Assembly: GCA_040285825.1 (NCBI GenBank)
Contig: JAUPSS010000011.1
Location: 1,003,658-1,067,657, forward strand
Origin: Eukaryota sp. TZLM1-RC
Taxonomy: Eukaryota; Metamonada: BaSk clade
Length of the DNA stretch: 64,000 nucleotides
Direction of reading: 5' to 3'
Below the pieces are notes generated by a model, which was not told the DNA's origin, searched no databases, and worked only from the letters and a program-made list of their open reading frames with translations. Each line of letters begins with the position of its first letter. Position 1 is the first letter of the stretch. Positions 30,229-40,561 of this stretch are shown piece after piece. Position numbers and translations under genes: made by a program.

Positions 30229-31011
30229 TTATTTCCAGAAGGATGAAATATTCCACCTATTATTTTTCAATTCAGAAGTAAAATTTCTCATTTCCATTGA
30301 GAAGGGGATTGTGCTGGCGGGACTTATTTCTACTGGGATCCGGATCGGGGGTCTTACGGTATCAACGGCTTTACAATTCGTACAAAACAGAAGTTTTCGA
30401 CCATTTCTTGAATCTGCAACATCTTTTTTGCAAAATGGACAAGAAAAATTATTGTTTTCAGAAGGGGAAGCAGAGTGAGCACTAGAAGCATTTAACTGTT
30501 GATAGTCAGAAACATTATTTTCAGCACCTTTCACAACGGCAACAGCTGGAACAGAACATTTGAGAATTTGTTGAGCAGATTTTAATTCAAATTCTCTTTT
30601 TTGTTTTTCAGGGCACGTTCTCGAATTATGACCACTGATACCACAAATCAAACATTTTTTAGAACCTTTTAATGGCAGTGGTTTCATTTTTTCAGTTCTT
30701 TCAATTTTGTCAATTTGTGAGTTAAAAGAAGAAATATACTTTTGACTTTTTCCAGTTTCAGCAGGAGAAAACAAATTTCGAGAAACGCAGTTGTTAATAG
30801 AACGCGCAACAGAACGTAAGGAACGTAATGGTGGTTTTTGTGTGTTTTTTCTGGTACAATGATCAGTTTTTGAATGAAAATTTTTTTGAGATGAATTTCG
30901 AGCATAGCTTGCATTGTGGGGAGAGTGGTTAAGTGAAAGAGATGAGCTTGTTCTGACTGGTAGAATCTTTGCTTGGGTGTTCCAATCAGTATCAGAGTCA
31001 CTATCAGCCAA
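30229..31011 (-). CDS. Family A N-terminal region: CCHC knuckle plus CxxC module in one frame
   Basis: The frame is 260 residues: an acidic start (ADSDSDTDW), a basic Ser/Arg-rich stretch, the knuckle KKCLICGISGHNSRTC at about residues 118-133 and then CPFCKKDVADSRNGRKLLFCTNC without an intervening stop. It shows that the two zinc modules belong to the same polyprotein as the RT. The natural ATG is one frame over (a C is missing relative to 4392-4400), so the initiation codon here is damaged. Confidence 0.8.
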   Translation of the reverse strand: MADSDSDTDWNTQAKILPVRTSSSLSLNHSPHNASYARNSSQKNFHSKTDHCTRKNTQKPPLRSLRSVARSINNCVSRNLFSPAETGKSQKYISSFNSQIDKIERTEKMKPLPLKGSKKCLICGISGHNSRTCPEKQKREFELKSAQQILKCSVPAVAVVKGAENNVSDYQQLNASSAHSASPSENNNFSCPFCKKDVADSRNGRKLLFCTNCKAVDTVRPPIRIPVEISPASTIPFSMEMRNFTSELKNNRWNISSFWK

Positions 31012-31111
31012 AGCATCGTTTTGACAGAGAAACAGTACGACTTTGACGCCTTGACAGAAAGTGAAATATGAAAGGGTTGACTAAGGGAGGGAGAAAAAAA
31101 ATATATTATAA

Positions 31112-32507
31112 AATAAATTATATTGGGCATGAGAATTTTCATTAACCGAGGAAATGGGTTTCGCATATTTAGCAATTTTATATTTTTCGCCTGCAAGAAG
31201 AGGATTATTTACATCCGAGTTAATGAGATGTTCGTTAGAGGAATTACAAGGGTCAATAGACATGGCGTCCAAAATAGTAAAACTACCATTTAAACCAGGA
31301 ACAATTAGATCACCTCTAGTCAGACCCATAGAAGCTCTGTTGTAACGCGTACTATCAATATTGGGATCATCAAGAATTAATTTTGATAACAGCGGTTCAA
31401 AAAAGGAATCTACTCGATATGATTTGCACATTACATAAATTTGGTCCCTGACGTTATTATGCACTTTGCTTCTAAACGTAGTGAAATGTTTGCAGTTCAA
31501 AAGATGAGTAAACAACAGAGGTTTACCACATTTACAAGTTAAATGATTGGGCAAATTGTTTGGTCACAGAAAATAACGAAAACGCATGTTTAGAAGCCAT
31601 TCATTGTTTTTTCAACAAAAGTCCATAAACAGAGGCAACTTGAGTTACTAAAGCAGCAGCTAAACTATCACGAATATCCTTTAAAAAATTACCGAAAGCG
31701 GGATTTTTAGTTTTGGCCAAACCAAGTCTTACTTCATAATCCAAGCCTTCATATAATTTAACCAGATGGTGCTGAAGCTTTTTCAAGCAAAAACGTAAAA
31801 TTGGAAGTGATCGGGTGGGAATTTCTTAAACATTTTGAGGAAAACACTGAATCCAGATATCACTAGGCAAATTTTCTAATTCAAATTGCAGTTGATTCAA
31901 GTAAAAATTTGATTCACCATTGATCAGGTGAACATCAAAAGGGAACCTTTGGAAAAATTCAAAAACAAAATTTTTACCACCTCCCAAAAATGCTGCTTTA
32001 CACAGAATCGAAGATTTGGTGAATCCAATTCCACCCAAATCTGCTGAGCAAAATACATGACTTCGAATTAAAGATGCATTTACTTCCAATAAAGAAGAAA
32101 AAAATTTGTCTCGAAGTTTGTTAAAAGATCTGCAAAAATTGAGAAATACCGATGGGGGAGTTGACCTTAAAATATGAGTGAATTTTCCAGAATAACAAGT
32201 TTTTAAAATAAAAAATTTGATGTGTTTCTCAATGTCACATTCAGCAATAAAACTAAGATCCTTGTCGAACTTCTCCAATAAATTGTTTAGCTGGGAATAA
32301 ATTTCATCCAAATTGCCAAGCCAACATCCAAGAAACTTAAAAGCTTGTTGGTCATAATTGATAAAAGGAATCTGAGCTCCACCAATCATCAAAGATTGTT
32401 TTTCTCTACCAATCAAGAGACATTTAGATGGGTTCAAAGCTAATCCAATTTCTTTGTATTTCGCTGCAATGGTAATTTAGCAACGGCATTCAATACTTCT
32501 TGAGCCT
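31112..32507 (-). mobile_element. Family D LINE with a large internal deletion, fused to family B
   Basis: The minus strand reads a 37-base piece of D (QAQEVLNAVAKLP), then jumps to the D palm (KYKEIGLALNPSKCLLIG), deleting most of the palm including YMDD. It continues through the thumb, CKCGKPLLFTHLLNC and RGDLIVPGLNGS to HAQYNL, where family A begins. The 203-codon frame at 31826-32437 is open. Confidence 0.82.
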
Positions 32508-32980
32508 GAAATGTCTTTTCGGCGGAACCTAAATAGCAACCAAGCAAGCAGAAACTAGTTGAAGTATAATCAATATATGGAACTTCAAGGGAATTAATTA
32601 TTAACTTAACATTTTTCCTGGAAATACAAAAACATTTTTGAACATTCAACTCAAGACCTATGGAGTGGTAAAATGTAGCAGCTTCATTAGCAACCCTATT
32701 AATTGTAATTTCTGGACCAATACAAGAAATGTCATCCATGTAGGCTACCATTTGAAGGTCAGAATTTTCTTCTTTTAATTTTTTCAAAATTGTGTGAATC
32801 GCAAGACAAAAAAAGAAAGGACCTAAAGGGTCTCCTTGTTTAACTCCCGATAAAGAATCAAGATTAAAAGAATTAAAAATTAAATCAGATGAATTACCAT
32901 AAAACCTATAAAAAAGGTTTCGAGTTCAGGAAAATTTGATTTGATTTCTTTCCAAATTGAATCCCTTTTCACTGAATTTT
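32508..32980 (-). mobile_element. Family B LINE fragment (RT palm)
   Basis: The minus strand reads from the Lys-Arg segment after the catalytic NAFNSVKR region through SGVKQGDPLGP and YMDDISCIG to GCYLGSAEKTF, where family D starts. It carries one frame break near 32810. Confidence 0.8.
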
Positions 32981-33121
32981 TTTATATTAGATATTTTTTT
33001 ATTAAATGAGCTAAATACTACGACAATTTCAAAATTCCTTATCCAACTATTCCACTACTAGTAGTCAATACTGCAAAAAGACACTGAGTAACCGGCACAA
33101 AGCAAAAAAGTACATAATTGA

Positions 33122-33184
33122 CATTATTAAGCGGCCGTCTGAGATGCTCCAAGAGCGTTTAAAAGGCGACAGCAAGCTTTTCAT
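33122..33184. repeat. Direct repeat, copy 1 (with 33296-33358)
   Basis: The unit contains TAAGCGGCCGTCTGAGA and CGACAGCAAGCTTTTCAT. Copy 2 lies at 33296-33358, a spacing of 174 bp, which is a multiple of three. The copies differ at only a few positions. Confidence 0.8.
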
Positions 33185-33295
33185 CACACATACGATTGTT
33201 TGAACCAGCAACAACATCCAATAAGAAGAGTGAAAATTCTATCTCAAGAACAACTAACGAAACCTTCACTAAAGAGATCACAAACTTTCTATTTT

Positions 33296-33358
33296 CATTA
33301 CTAAGCGGCCGTCTGAGAAGCTCCAAGAGCGTTTTAAAGGCGACAGCAAGCTTTTCAT
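33296..33358. repeat. Direct repeat, copy 2
   Basis: Second copy of the unit at 33122-33184. Here the minus-strand frame has AAA rather than TAA and stays open. Confidence 0.8.
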
Positions 33359-33599
33359 GAGAAAAGAAATGCGAACATCTGCTGATGGTCAAGTCACATT
33401 GAACAAGAAACAAAATGCTTGTGAAAAGAGAACCAATTTGTCTCCAAATTGATGATTCAGAGGATGATGTTATCAGTGGAAAAACATTCGGTATGGTAAA
33501 CAAAGAAGAGGGAGACAACGTAGAGCAGTATGGTATCATGGGTAAGAAAGCAATAGGAGAGCCTGGACCGTGAAAAGGGAGGTTTTCAACAATCATCAT

Positions 33600-34165
33600 G
33601 GAGAGGAAGGAAGTTCGATGTTTTTTACCAAAATTTTAAAAAATTTGAATTCGTTTGGTCGAAATAGAGGTGATTTAATGCTTGAAGGTCTTCAAGGTAC
33701 TACCATTATTACAGATGTGAGATCCACTGATGTATTTAATGATTTTTTTATCCCCTTAAGTGTTTCCAAAAGGGCAAAATTGACAAATACAAAGCAAAAT
33801 TGTTATCCTTGAATGCAGAATCGCATACTCAGTATGTTCTCTGTCCATTTGCAGTTTCCCTTCATGGCACTATTTGGACCTCTTGCTTTGTCTTTTCTGG
33901 ATGATTAAGTCGAACTTGTGAAACTACGTACTGGAAGAGTTTTTGACAAGAGTTTTTGGCAGAACAGAATTGTATTTTCAATTTTCAAAGGTTTTGTTCC
34001 ATTACTATCTTCAGCTTTATTAGCTCTTGGAGGCGTTTATGGAAGAAAAACCTTCAGTCAATTCTTCTTGGCTGACTTGGGTTATGAAGAAATAGATTTT
34101 TAACCTGGTCGCATAGTTTATTTTTTATTGGAATGAATAAAAAAGATTTTAAAAAAACTTCCATA
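33600..34165 (+). mobile_element. Family G LINE 3' end, degenerate
   Basis: The sequence encodes NRGDLMLEGLQGTTIITDVRSTDV (RLE core) and, after frame breaks near 33811 and 33908, LCPFAVSLHG, LRTGRVFDKSFWQNRIVFSIFKGF and YEEIDF, followed by an A-rich tail. The closest relative in the window is 51120-51770. Confidence 0.75.
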
Positions 34166-34259
34166 TCTATTTTTCAAAAACATTTTTTTTGCTTGAGAAA
34201 AAAAGTTCATTTCCTTTGTTTCGATTTTGAACTTAATTGTCTTTTTTGGCAAAAAGTTT

Positions 34260-34690
34260 CCAAAATCTAGCAATGTTCCATTTGTTAAGCTTCAAGTGAG
34301 AGGAAAAAGGACGCATTTCCATAGACACAGGAACAGAACTGGCATAGACCATGTATATTTTGCTGATTCGCCACTATCCAACGCCGAAAGTAAAAAAAGT
34401 AAAAAAAATATGAGGAACCATCGGCACATTTAGGTAGATTCGTACATGTGAAATAATAGTTTGTGCCGTTTGCTATTTCTCTTTTTGGCAATATTCTGCA
34501 TTTTCTCTGAAAATTTTATGTCAGTTGTACAACCCAGATCTCGTAAAAAAATTGAATTCTTTCTGGTTAAATAGAATTGTTTTTGCTTTCTTAAGTCTAT
34601 TTTAACCATGAATTCTAAAGCTCATTTAGCTGGTGGTACAGAATATGAGCGACATATTGTGAGTAGGCTTAGTACTTGTTTTGGAGGACA
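34260..34690 (+). mobile_element. Family E-like LINE 3' scrap
   Basis: Traces of FADSPLSNAESKK.KK.EEPSAHLGRFVHVK, then CAVCYFSFWQY-like and FWLNRIVFAFL sequence, match the 3' part of the E copy at 62060-62400. It is heavily decayed, with no long frame. Confidence 0.55.
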
Positions 34691-34825
34691 TTGAATATTA
34701 GATAGAATTTTATTTCAATACAAACAAGGTAAAAACAGCTTCTGTATTTGAAAATCTTACCAGTTTGTTTCCAATAAATCATTGATAGAAATTTCTTGAT
34801 TGATATTTTCAGTAAGAGCAACCTT

Positions 34826-36055
34826 ATGCCTTCTTCTGAATCTAAATCACGGTCTTCTAAGTCTTCCAAAGATCGTTCTTCTCGTGATTCTTCCAAGTCG
34901 AAACGCAAATCTCGTAATGAATCATCTTCAAAAGAACGAAGGTCAAAAGAGCGCAGTTCTAGCAAATCTGAACCCACACCTCCTCAACGTACTCCAGTAA
35001 CTCAACCTAAACATTGTTACAATTGTAGTTCAGTGCCCCCTTCCTTATACTGTTCCCAATGTGCTGCTCATTTCTGTTCCCCCTGTGACTCCACCATTCA
35101 TTCATCTTCTCTTTCTCACCATGCAAGAACCCCACATCCCTCTCCTGAACGGAAGTGCCTACTTCACCCAGACCAAATCATTTCCTGCTATTGTGACGTT
35201 TGCCAACGTTGTATGTGTCATGTATGTAGTGATCAGTGTTCAAGAGATCCCTTACATTCAGTTCTGTCTATTGAAGATGCATGTAAACGTTTACAATCAC
35301 GTTTGGATGACGTCATACAGTCAAAAATCACTTCAAAACGGAAGTCAATTGTCAAATCTTATGGAGTGATTGAGAATTTTGAGCTGCAACTTTGCGAGGA
35401 AGCTAGCGAAATCCAACGACAATCCGCTGACTTTTTACAATCAATTTTATCAAGATTAAATACTCAGAAAGAGATAATATTAGCCAAACCAAGACAGAAA
35501 CGACGTGAACTTTTGGAACTGCTACGTGTGATTGACACATCATCTGTATCAAAAATCAACAAAAGTCAATCAGAAATGATTGATTTTTTGAGTAATTTTG
35601 AATCTATTATAAACAAATTAAATCATGTTGTCAATTCAGATTTACCTGCTTGTGATTTCGAAATCGAGGATGCAAAAACAAACTTACCAAGGGAAGTGGA
35701 ATCAATCAATCTCAACCGACCAATTAATCAATCTCTTTCGCGTGATGTGGAAGTCACAGACAGTTATTTTCAATCAAATACTCAATCAAAATTGATTGAA
35801 CTCGAAACAGAGATGAGAATAGCATCTGATATGCTCGAAATTCTGTTAAAAGATGGTAATTTTCCCAATCATTGCGAATCTTGTTCAAAATTAAGTTCAG
35901 AGTTGACCAAATGGATGTCCTTGACAGACAAGTATGCAAACGAATTAAGTAATTTGGTTTTGAAATGTCGATATTGTGAAGTAATGTTTTCTCTTGAAAC
36001 TGCCAATGAAAGATGTGGAAATGGATTATCTCATTATTGGGAAAAATTGGGCTAG
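34826..36055 (+). CDS. B-box zinc finger / coiled-coil protein (TRIM-like without RING)
   Basis: A 409-residue frame; I chose ATG 34826 because codons upstream lie against a TTTTCAG acceptor-like sequence. Residues 1-60 are a low-complexity Ser/Lys/Arg region resembling RS domains. A first B-box (C64-x2-C-x8-C-x2-C-x4-C-x2-C..H..H) is followed at about 108-150 by a second, shorter C/H-rich box (CLLHPDQIISCYCDVCQRCMC). A long helical, coiled-coil-prone region (about 155-360) follows. A C-terminal CxxC pair (NHCESC, KCRYCE) may form another zinc site. Tandem B-boxes plus a coiled coil are the TRIM core; the absence of a RING argues against direct E3 ligase activity. It is probably a scaffold protein, function unknown. 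An upstream exon is possible. Confidence 0.8.
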   Translation: MPSSESKSRSSKSSKDRSSRDSSKSKRKSRNESSSKERRSKERSSSKSEPTPPQRTPVTQPKHCYNCSSVPPSLYCSQCAAHFCSPCDSTIHSSSLSHHARTPHPSPERKCLLHPDQIISCYCDVCQRCMCHVCSDQCSRDPLHSVLSIEDACKRLQSRLDDVIQSKITSKRKSIVKSYGVIENFELQLCEEASEIQRQSADFLQSILSRLNTQKEIILAKPRQKRRELLELLRVIDTSSVSKINKSQSEMIDFLSNFESIINKLNHVVNSDLPACDFEIEDAKTNLPREVESINLNRPINQSLSRDVEVTDSYFQSNTQSKLIELETEMRIASDMLEILLKDGNFPNHCESCSKLSSELTKWMSLTDKYANELSNLVLKCRYCEVMFSLETANERCGNGLSHYWEKLG

Positions 36056-36400
36056 GGTATGGGTTAAATCTTGTATATTATCAAGCTATCACAGCAATAG
36101 TGTTGCCTAATTGTTAATTATTCTTCTTAATTTGCTAGTAATCTTCAGAGAAATTGAATTTAACATTTCAATTTTGTACTATGCAAATTGTTTGTTTTAT
36201 TTATCTTTCTTAATTAATTCATATTATTTATATTGTTAAATATTCTGTTTTTCGCCCATTATTCACAAGCACAATGCTGCCTTTCATAAAATTAGCTGTT
36301 GAAAAAGTATTATACCTCTCAACATTGAATAAATTGTTTTAACTTTTGATCCCCTTATTAATTATGATCTCAATTAATTAATTAATTATTATTATTATAG
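36056..36400. other. 3' flank of the B-box gene, AT-rich
   Basis: Nothing coding is visible. It includes AATAAA-like signals and ends in an ATTA/TTAA microsatellite (36371-36397) that reappears at 36955-36976 on the other side of the next element. Confidence 0.5.
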
Positions 36401-36954
36401 AGTGACAACATACAGCTAAAAGCTAGAACTTATAAGAAGAAAAATTCTCCACATCTACCCTTACACTTCTATATAACTTTTTGAATATCTGAGACAAGTA
36501 TTTGGGAAAGCTTCGAAATAAAGCAAAGATGATTCTATTACGCCAAATGGAAATGTTAAATAATCTGTTACGTTCAAGACATAACTTGGCAAAAGAATCA
36601 AGAAACTTTTGACCTATCTTACCAATACTTCCAAAAATCGAAATTGCAAACGGAATGAAGACAAAAGAAGAGTATAAATTTTGATTAAGATTCCTCATTA
36701 CTTCATCATACAAGTGATTCTTACGTGCCTCCGCCTGACACAGATGCGAATTTTCATCATTAAAAACTGAAGACAAGTACACTTTTGCACAAGGGTCAAC
36801 GGTAGTAAAATCAACAACCGCCTGAGATGAGTTAGTAAAGGGTACAATCAAATCTCCACGACGACAGTTGAAAATATCGTTATCGCTGTAGTGTTTCAGT
36901 AGAGGTTCTATTTTCCCATTAAAACCATGACACCTAAACATCTCATATGTCACA
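36400..36954 (-). mobile_element. Family H LINE 3' end, 5'-truncated
   Basis: The open 176-codon frame 36423-36953 encodes CRRGDLIVPFTNSSQAVVDFTTVDPC (RLE core) and the C-terminal block IFGSIGKIGQKFLDSF and IWRNRIIFALFRSFPKYLS. It is flanked on both sides by ATTAATTAATTA-type repeats. It is the most diverged RLE family here, together with 56040-56490. Confidence 0.75.
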
Positions 36955-37009
36955 TCATTAATTAATTAATTAATTAAAATTATGACCAACAAGCGTTATA
37001 AACAATGTC

Positions 37010-37528
37010 ATCCAAAAGGAATTTCCAGAATTATCCAGCTATTTTTATTTATTTTATCGTAAAGCTAGTGAACTAATTTATGAGTCTTATACTGTATTTT
37101 CGTCTTCCGGAATTAAGCAAGGTGATCCCCTTGGGCAATTACTCTTTTGTTTAGCAATTCACAAGTCTATGATTCATTTAAGTAATCGTTATCCGATGTT
37201 GAAGATAGTAGGATACATGGATGATATCTCAATTATTGGTCCTTTAATTGTTTTGATTGAAATCGCTTCTGAAGCCTCACTGTTTTACAGAGATATTGGT
37301 CTTTTGCTAAATCCCGACAAATGTCTTCTCATAGGAAATGTAAAAGATAGATTAACGATTGATGGTGTTGAAATTCCTTTTGTTAACTATTCCTCAGATG
37401 CTTTTCGTTTCTTAGAATGCTGGCTTGAAAATATTCCGAAAATTACTGAAGAATTGAATAATGTTTTAATGAAATTGGGTTCTGAACTTGACACAATTTT
37501 GTCATTTGAAATTGAAAAATTGAGATTA
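37010..37528 (+). mobile_element. LINE RT palm fragment (unplaced family)
   Basis: It encodes LSSYFYLFYRKASELIYES-like sequence, SSGIKQGDPLGQLLF, GYMDDISIIGP and NPDKCLLIGN, then stops at LSFEIEK, where a family D 5' region is fused in the same frame (37169-37828). The palm is closest to A and D but distinct. Confidence 0.7.
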
Positions 37529-38668
37529 ATTGTCCTTTTCGCAAAAAGCCCCTCTTTAAATCTGCCAATGATCACCCTCTCCTTTTTCTGTTTTGAATGT
37601 CAAACAAGTGATTCTCTTCGTGCACCTGTTAAAATTCCTGTAGAAGTGAGTCCTGTCAGTTCTGTTCCTCTGTCTATGGAAATGCGTGCTTTTTCCTCCC
37701 AATTGAAACTAAACAAATGGAACAAAACAAGCTTTTGGAAATTCTTTGCCAAAAAGAATAAGACAATTAATTACAAACCAAAACAAAAAAAAGCTAATTG
37801 TTCATTTCAAGCAAGAAATTGTTCCTGAGAGGTAGATATGGAAGCGGTTTAAAAAATATTTTTTCAGGAAAGCTGGCTGATAATAATCTTGACACTGTTG
37901 AACAATTGAAAGCCCTTCATCCAACTGAAAATTTTTGCCCCAGTGAGCTTTCAATTTGTCACTATTGGCTCGAAAATCATTTTCAGGCTCAAGAAGTGTT
38001 AAATGTCATTGCTAAATTACCAAAAGGAAAAGCTGCTGGTCCTTCAGGCATTTCCTTTGATTTGTGAAAAACTGCTTGTAAAAATGCTCCAGAAATTTCT
38101 GAGGATCTTGCCGTTTATTTTCAAAATTTAATGTGTTTGAATTATGTTTCTCCGCCTGCATTGACTGCTGCCCGCTAAGTTGCTTTAGTTAAATTTGGAA
38201 AAAGTAACAAGCCTGATGGAGTTAGACAAATTGCTATTGGAGAGTCATTAACCAGGTTGCTGTCCTCTCTTATTTTCAATAGAATTTCTACCAAAGCAAA
38301 AGACTATTTGAAGCCTTTCCAATTTGGTATTAAAACTATTGAAGGTGCTTCTGTTGCTTCAAATTTCAGATGTATTTTTCAATAGTCAGCAACATCAATG
38401 TATTTTCAATTTGGATTTTAAATATGCTTTTAATTCAGTGAATGCGTAACTGTATTTATCATGTGCTTCTTCAAGAATTTCCTGAACTTTCAGCATATTT
38501 TTATTTATTTTATGGAAAAAAGTCGGACTTAATTTTTGACACCTTTACCCTTGAATCATCTTCTGGTGTCAAACAAGTTGATTCTCTTGGCACATTGCTT
38601 TTTTGTTTGGCTATTCATAATATTACTGAAATGACCCAAAAAGAATTCGCTGAATTGCGTGTTGTTGC
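37529..38668 (+). mobile_element. Family D LINE 5' part, degenerate, split by family F
   Basis: It begins with a damaged zinc module (CPFRKK-like, FCFECQTSDSLRAP) and VEVSPVSSVPLSMEMRAFSSQLKLNKWN, then FLRGRYGSG, AQEVLNVIAKLPKGKAAGPSG and RT motifs up to ELRVVA, with stops near 38067, 38178 and 38450. It continues after the nested F element at 40562. SGVKQVDSLG replaces SGVKQGDPLG, so this copy is dead. Confidence 0.8.
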
Positions 38669-38740
38669 CGGAATTAATACCGTATTTTCAATCAACATAT
38701 TGCACATATTCTAATTTACATTTTGGTGATAACATTTTGA

Positions 38741-39498
38741 GTTCATCAAGTGGTGTAAAGCAAGGAGATCCGTTAGGGCCTCTTTTGTTTTGTTTGGCCA
38801 TTCATCCTATTTTACTGCAAATTCAAGAGATGTTTCCTTCACTAAAAATGATTGCATATATGGATGATGTTGTGCTTATTGGTGATTTAGATATTGTGAA
38901 ACAAGCAACTGTTTGTTTTAAAGAATTATTTACCAAAATTGGTCTCCGACTTAATTTACTTAAATGTGTTTTGTTATCGAATTCTCCAGTTTCCACAATA
39001 GTTGATGGTATTGAAATTCAAGCCAAATTATATTCAATTGATGCTATTCGTCATTTGGGTTCGTTTTTAGGAAATAATGATGAAATTACCAAAAAATTGT
39101 TTGAAAAGTTGAGCTCAATTTCTGACAAAATTGACCGAATGATGAATTTAGATATAAAAAAACACATCAAATTTACCATTATGAGATTGTGTTTTAGTTC
39201 CAACTTCAATAATATATTTCGATCTACAAATCCTCTCGTCACTAGACCTTTGGCTCAGAAGTTTAATGAGTTACGTGCAAAAGTTCTGTCTCAATTACTG
39301 GGATGTAAAATGTTTCAAATTCCAGATCATGCTTACCTTAGTCCACATTATGGCGGTTTAGGGTGGACGAAGGCTTCTATTCTTACCTCGTGTGCTTTTG
39401 TTGGTGGATGTAGAAATGCAATCTTTCAGTTTTCCGAAAGATTTGCAGATTGGGAAGATTTATTGATGACAACGCAAAGTTCCACTGTTTTGCATTAA
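38741..39498 (+). CDS. Reverse transcriptase, family F
   Basis: The frame includes SSSGVKQGDPLGPLLFCLAIHP, AYMDDVVLIGD (YMDD) and a thumb with IKKHIKFTIMRLCFSSNF. The upstream motif with the first catalytic Asp is lost by 5' truncation, so it cannot be active. The frame shifts near 39470, where the next frame (39450-40499) takes over. Confidence 0.8.
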
Positions 39499-40499
39499 AT
39501 GAAGAAATTTCAAAAATTGAGGTAGAAAAATGGGGTCGATGTTTTCCCCAATCATTCAATGGCAATATTCCAGAAAAAAATGTTTTAAATTTGAAGTACA
39601 CTCTTCGAACATTACAGAAACGATTGACTGGAATGTATGAAAAAGATCTTTATAACAATATATGCAGCTCGGCTGTTTTAAATCAAGATCTTCACTCATT
39701 GTTATTGGAAAAGGGTGTTTGTGAAAACAAGTCGTCAGATTCTTCACTTTTTGTAACTATTGTACCACGAAGATTTGGATTGTGTGCCACTAATGAAGCA
39801 TTTGTAACAAAAATGAGATTATATTTGAACATCCCCATTAATCAATTATTATCAAAAGAAAAATGTATTTGTTCGAATTCACCTCAACTCACTTTGCGCC
39901 ATGCTCTGAATTGCTCTAAATTGATAACTTATCGTTCTTCATTACATGATGCTGTTAGAGACACTGTTTTCAATATGGCACAAACTGCAAGGATATCGTG
40001 TATCAAAGAGCCCCTGCTGAAGGAAACACTTTCTCTGAATAATTTTGGTTCTGATGATAGAGGTGATGTATACTGTGATTGGATTGATAATTCTGAAGCT
40101 ATTGTTGACTTTGTCTCATGTAATGTTGCAAATGATACTTTGGTTCACAGAGGAAAACTTAATCCTGTGGCTGCTCTGGATTTTAAAGCAAAAGAGAAAC
40201 ATAGAAAATATGATAAAGATATTGAAGAGGCTAATGTCGATAGAAATACACAGCTGGTTTTTATTGCTTTCCCATTTTCGATAAATGGAAGATTATCAGT
40301 TGAAGCAGAAACTTTTTTGAATGACTTCCAAAAAATGGTGCAAGAAAAAACAATGAAAAGATTTGATATATTTTTATGGCGTTCACGGATTCAATTTGCC
40401 ATTATTAATAGATTACCACGGTTTTTCAATCGAATAAGAGAAGCTTTAGCTAGACAGCAAGCAGATCAAGATTTTGTAGAGGATATCTTGGTTCAATGA
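39450..40499 (+). CDS. Zinc motif and RLE endonuclease, family F
   Basis: About 349 codons: the thumb remainder, CICSNSPQLTLRHALNC (C-x-C-x8-H-x3-C), SSLHDAVRDTVFNMAQ, then DDRGDVYCDWIDNSEAIVDFVS, where RGD and VD are the endonuclease positions. The C-terminal block follows (SINGRLSVEAETFLNDF, LWRSRIQFAIINRLP). It lacks the VDPC signature of families A and D, having NVANDT instead. Confidence 0.83.
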   Translation: MGRFIDDNAKFHCFALNEEISKIEVEKWGRCFPQSFNGNIPEKNVLNLKYTLRTLQKRLTGMYEKDLYNNICSSAVLNQDLHSLLLEKGVCENKSSDSSLFVTIVPRRFGLCATNEAFVTKMRLYLNIPINQLLSKEKCICSNSPQLTLRHALNCSKLITYRSSLHDAVRDTVFNMAQTARISCIKEPLLKETLSLNNFGSDDRGDVYCDWIDNSEAIVDFVSCNVANDTLVHRGKLNPVAALDFKAKEKHRKYDKDIEEANVDRNTQLVFIAFPFSINGRLSVEAETFLNDFQKMVQEKTMKRFDIFLWRSRIQFAIINRLPRFFNRIREALARQQADQDFVEDILVQ

Positions 40500-40561
40500 T
40501 AGTCGTCCCATTAGTATTGAGTTAATTTAATTAAGTGTGCAAATTCAATAAATACAACATT

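Larger units (their letters stand above)
27617..31111 (-). mobile_element. Family A LINE (A3), essentially full length
   Basis: The 3' poly-A starts at 27617 and the 5' leader (CTCCCTCCCTTAGTCAACCC) ends near 31095. The size (about 3.49 kb) equals A2. The right flank is a family D RLE region and the left flank a family D RT region, which are not adjacent in D. There is no target duplication, so the insertion came with a rearrangement or deletion. This copy has a Ser codon where A1 and A2 have a TAA between the knuckle and the CxxC module, so it best reflects the ancestral single reading frame. Confidence 0.88.
32981..33599 (-). other. Unassigned stretch with a 63-bp direct repeat and an open minus-strand frame
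   Basis: The region is not LINE-derived as far as I can see. It carries two copies of a GC-richer unit 174 bp apart. The minus strand is open from 33599 to 33159 (146 codons, no clear start) and encodes EKLAVAFKTLLE(L/H)LRRPL twice, 58 residues apart. The second copy (33122-33184) has a TAA in place of a Lys codon. It could be a fragment of a repeat protein gene; I do not recognise it. Confidence 0.4.
38669..40561 (+). mobile_element. Family F LINE, 5'-truncated, nested in family D with an 11-bp duplication
   Basis: CGTGTTGTTGC lies at 38658-38668 and 40562-40572, and the D reading resumes on the right (CMDDISIIGS). F itself encodes RT from SSGVKQGDPLGPLLF to the 3' end and is the best F copy in the window. 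It ends with an AATAAA-like signal rather than a long poly-A. Confidence 0.85.

Noticed and set aside
37980-38000. TTTTCAGGCTCAAGAAG in family D as a splice acceptor explaining recurrent breakpoints
   Set aside because: The breakpoints are not at exactly the same base, and no donor-side partner is consistent; chance or microhomology suffices.
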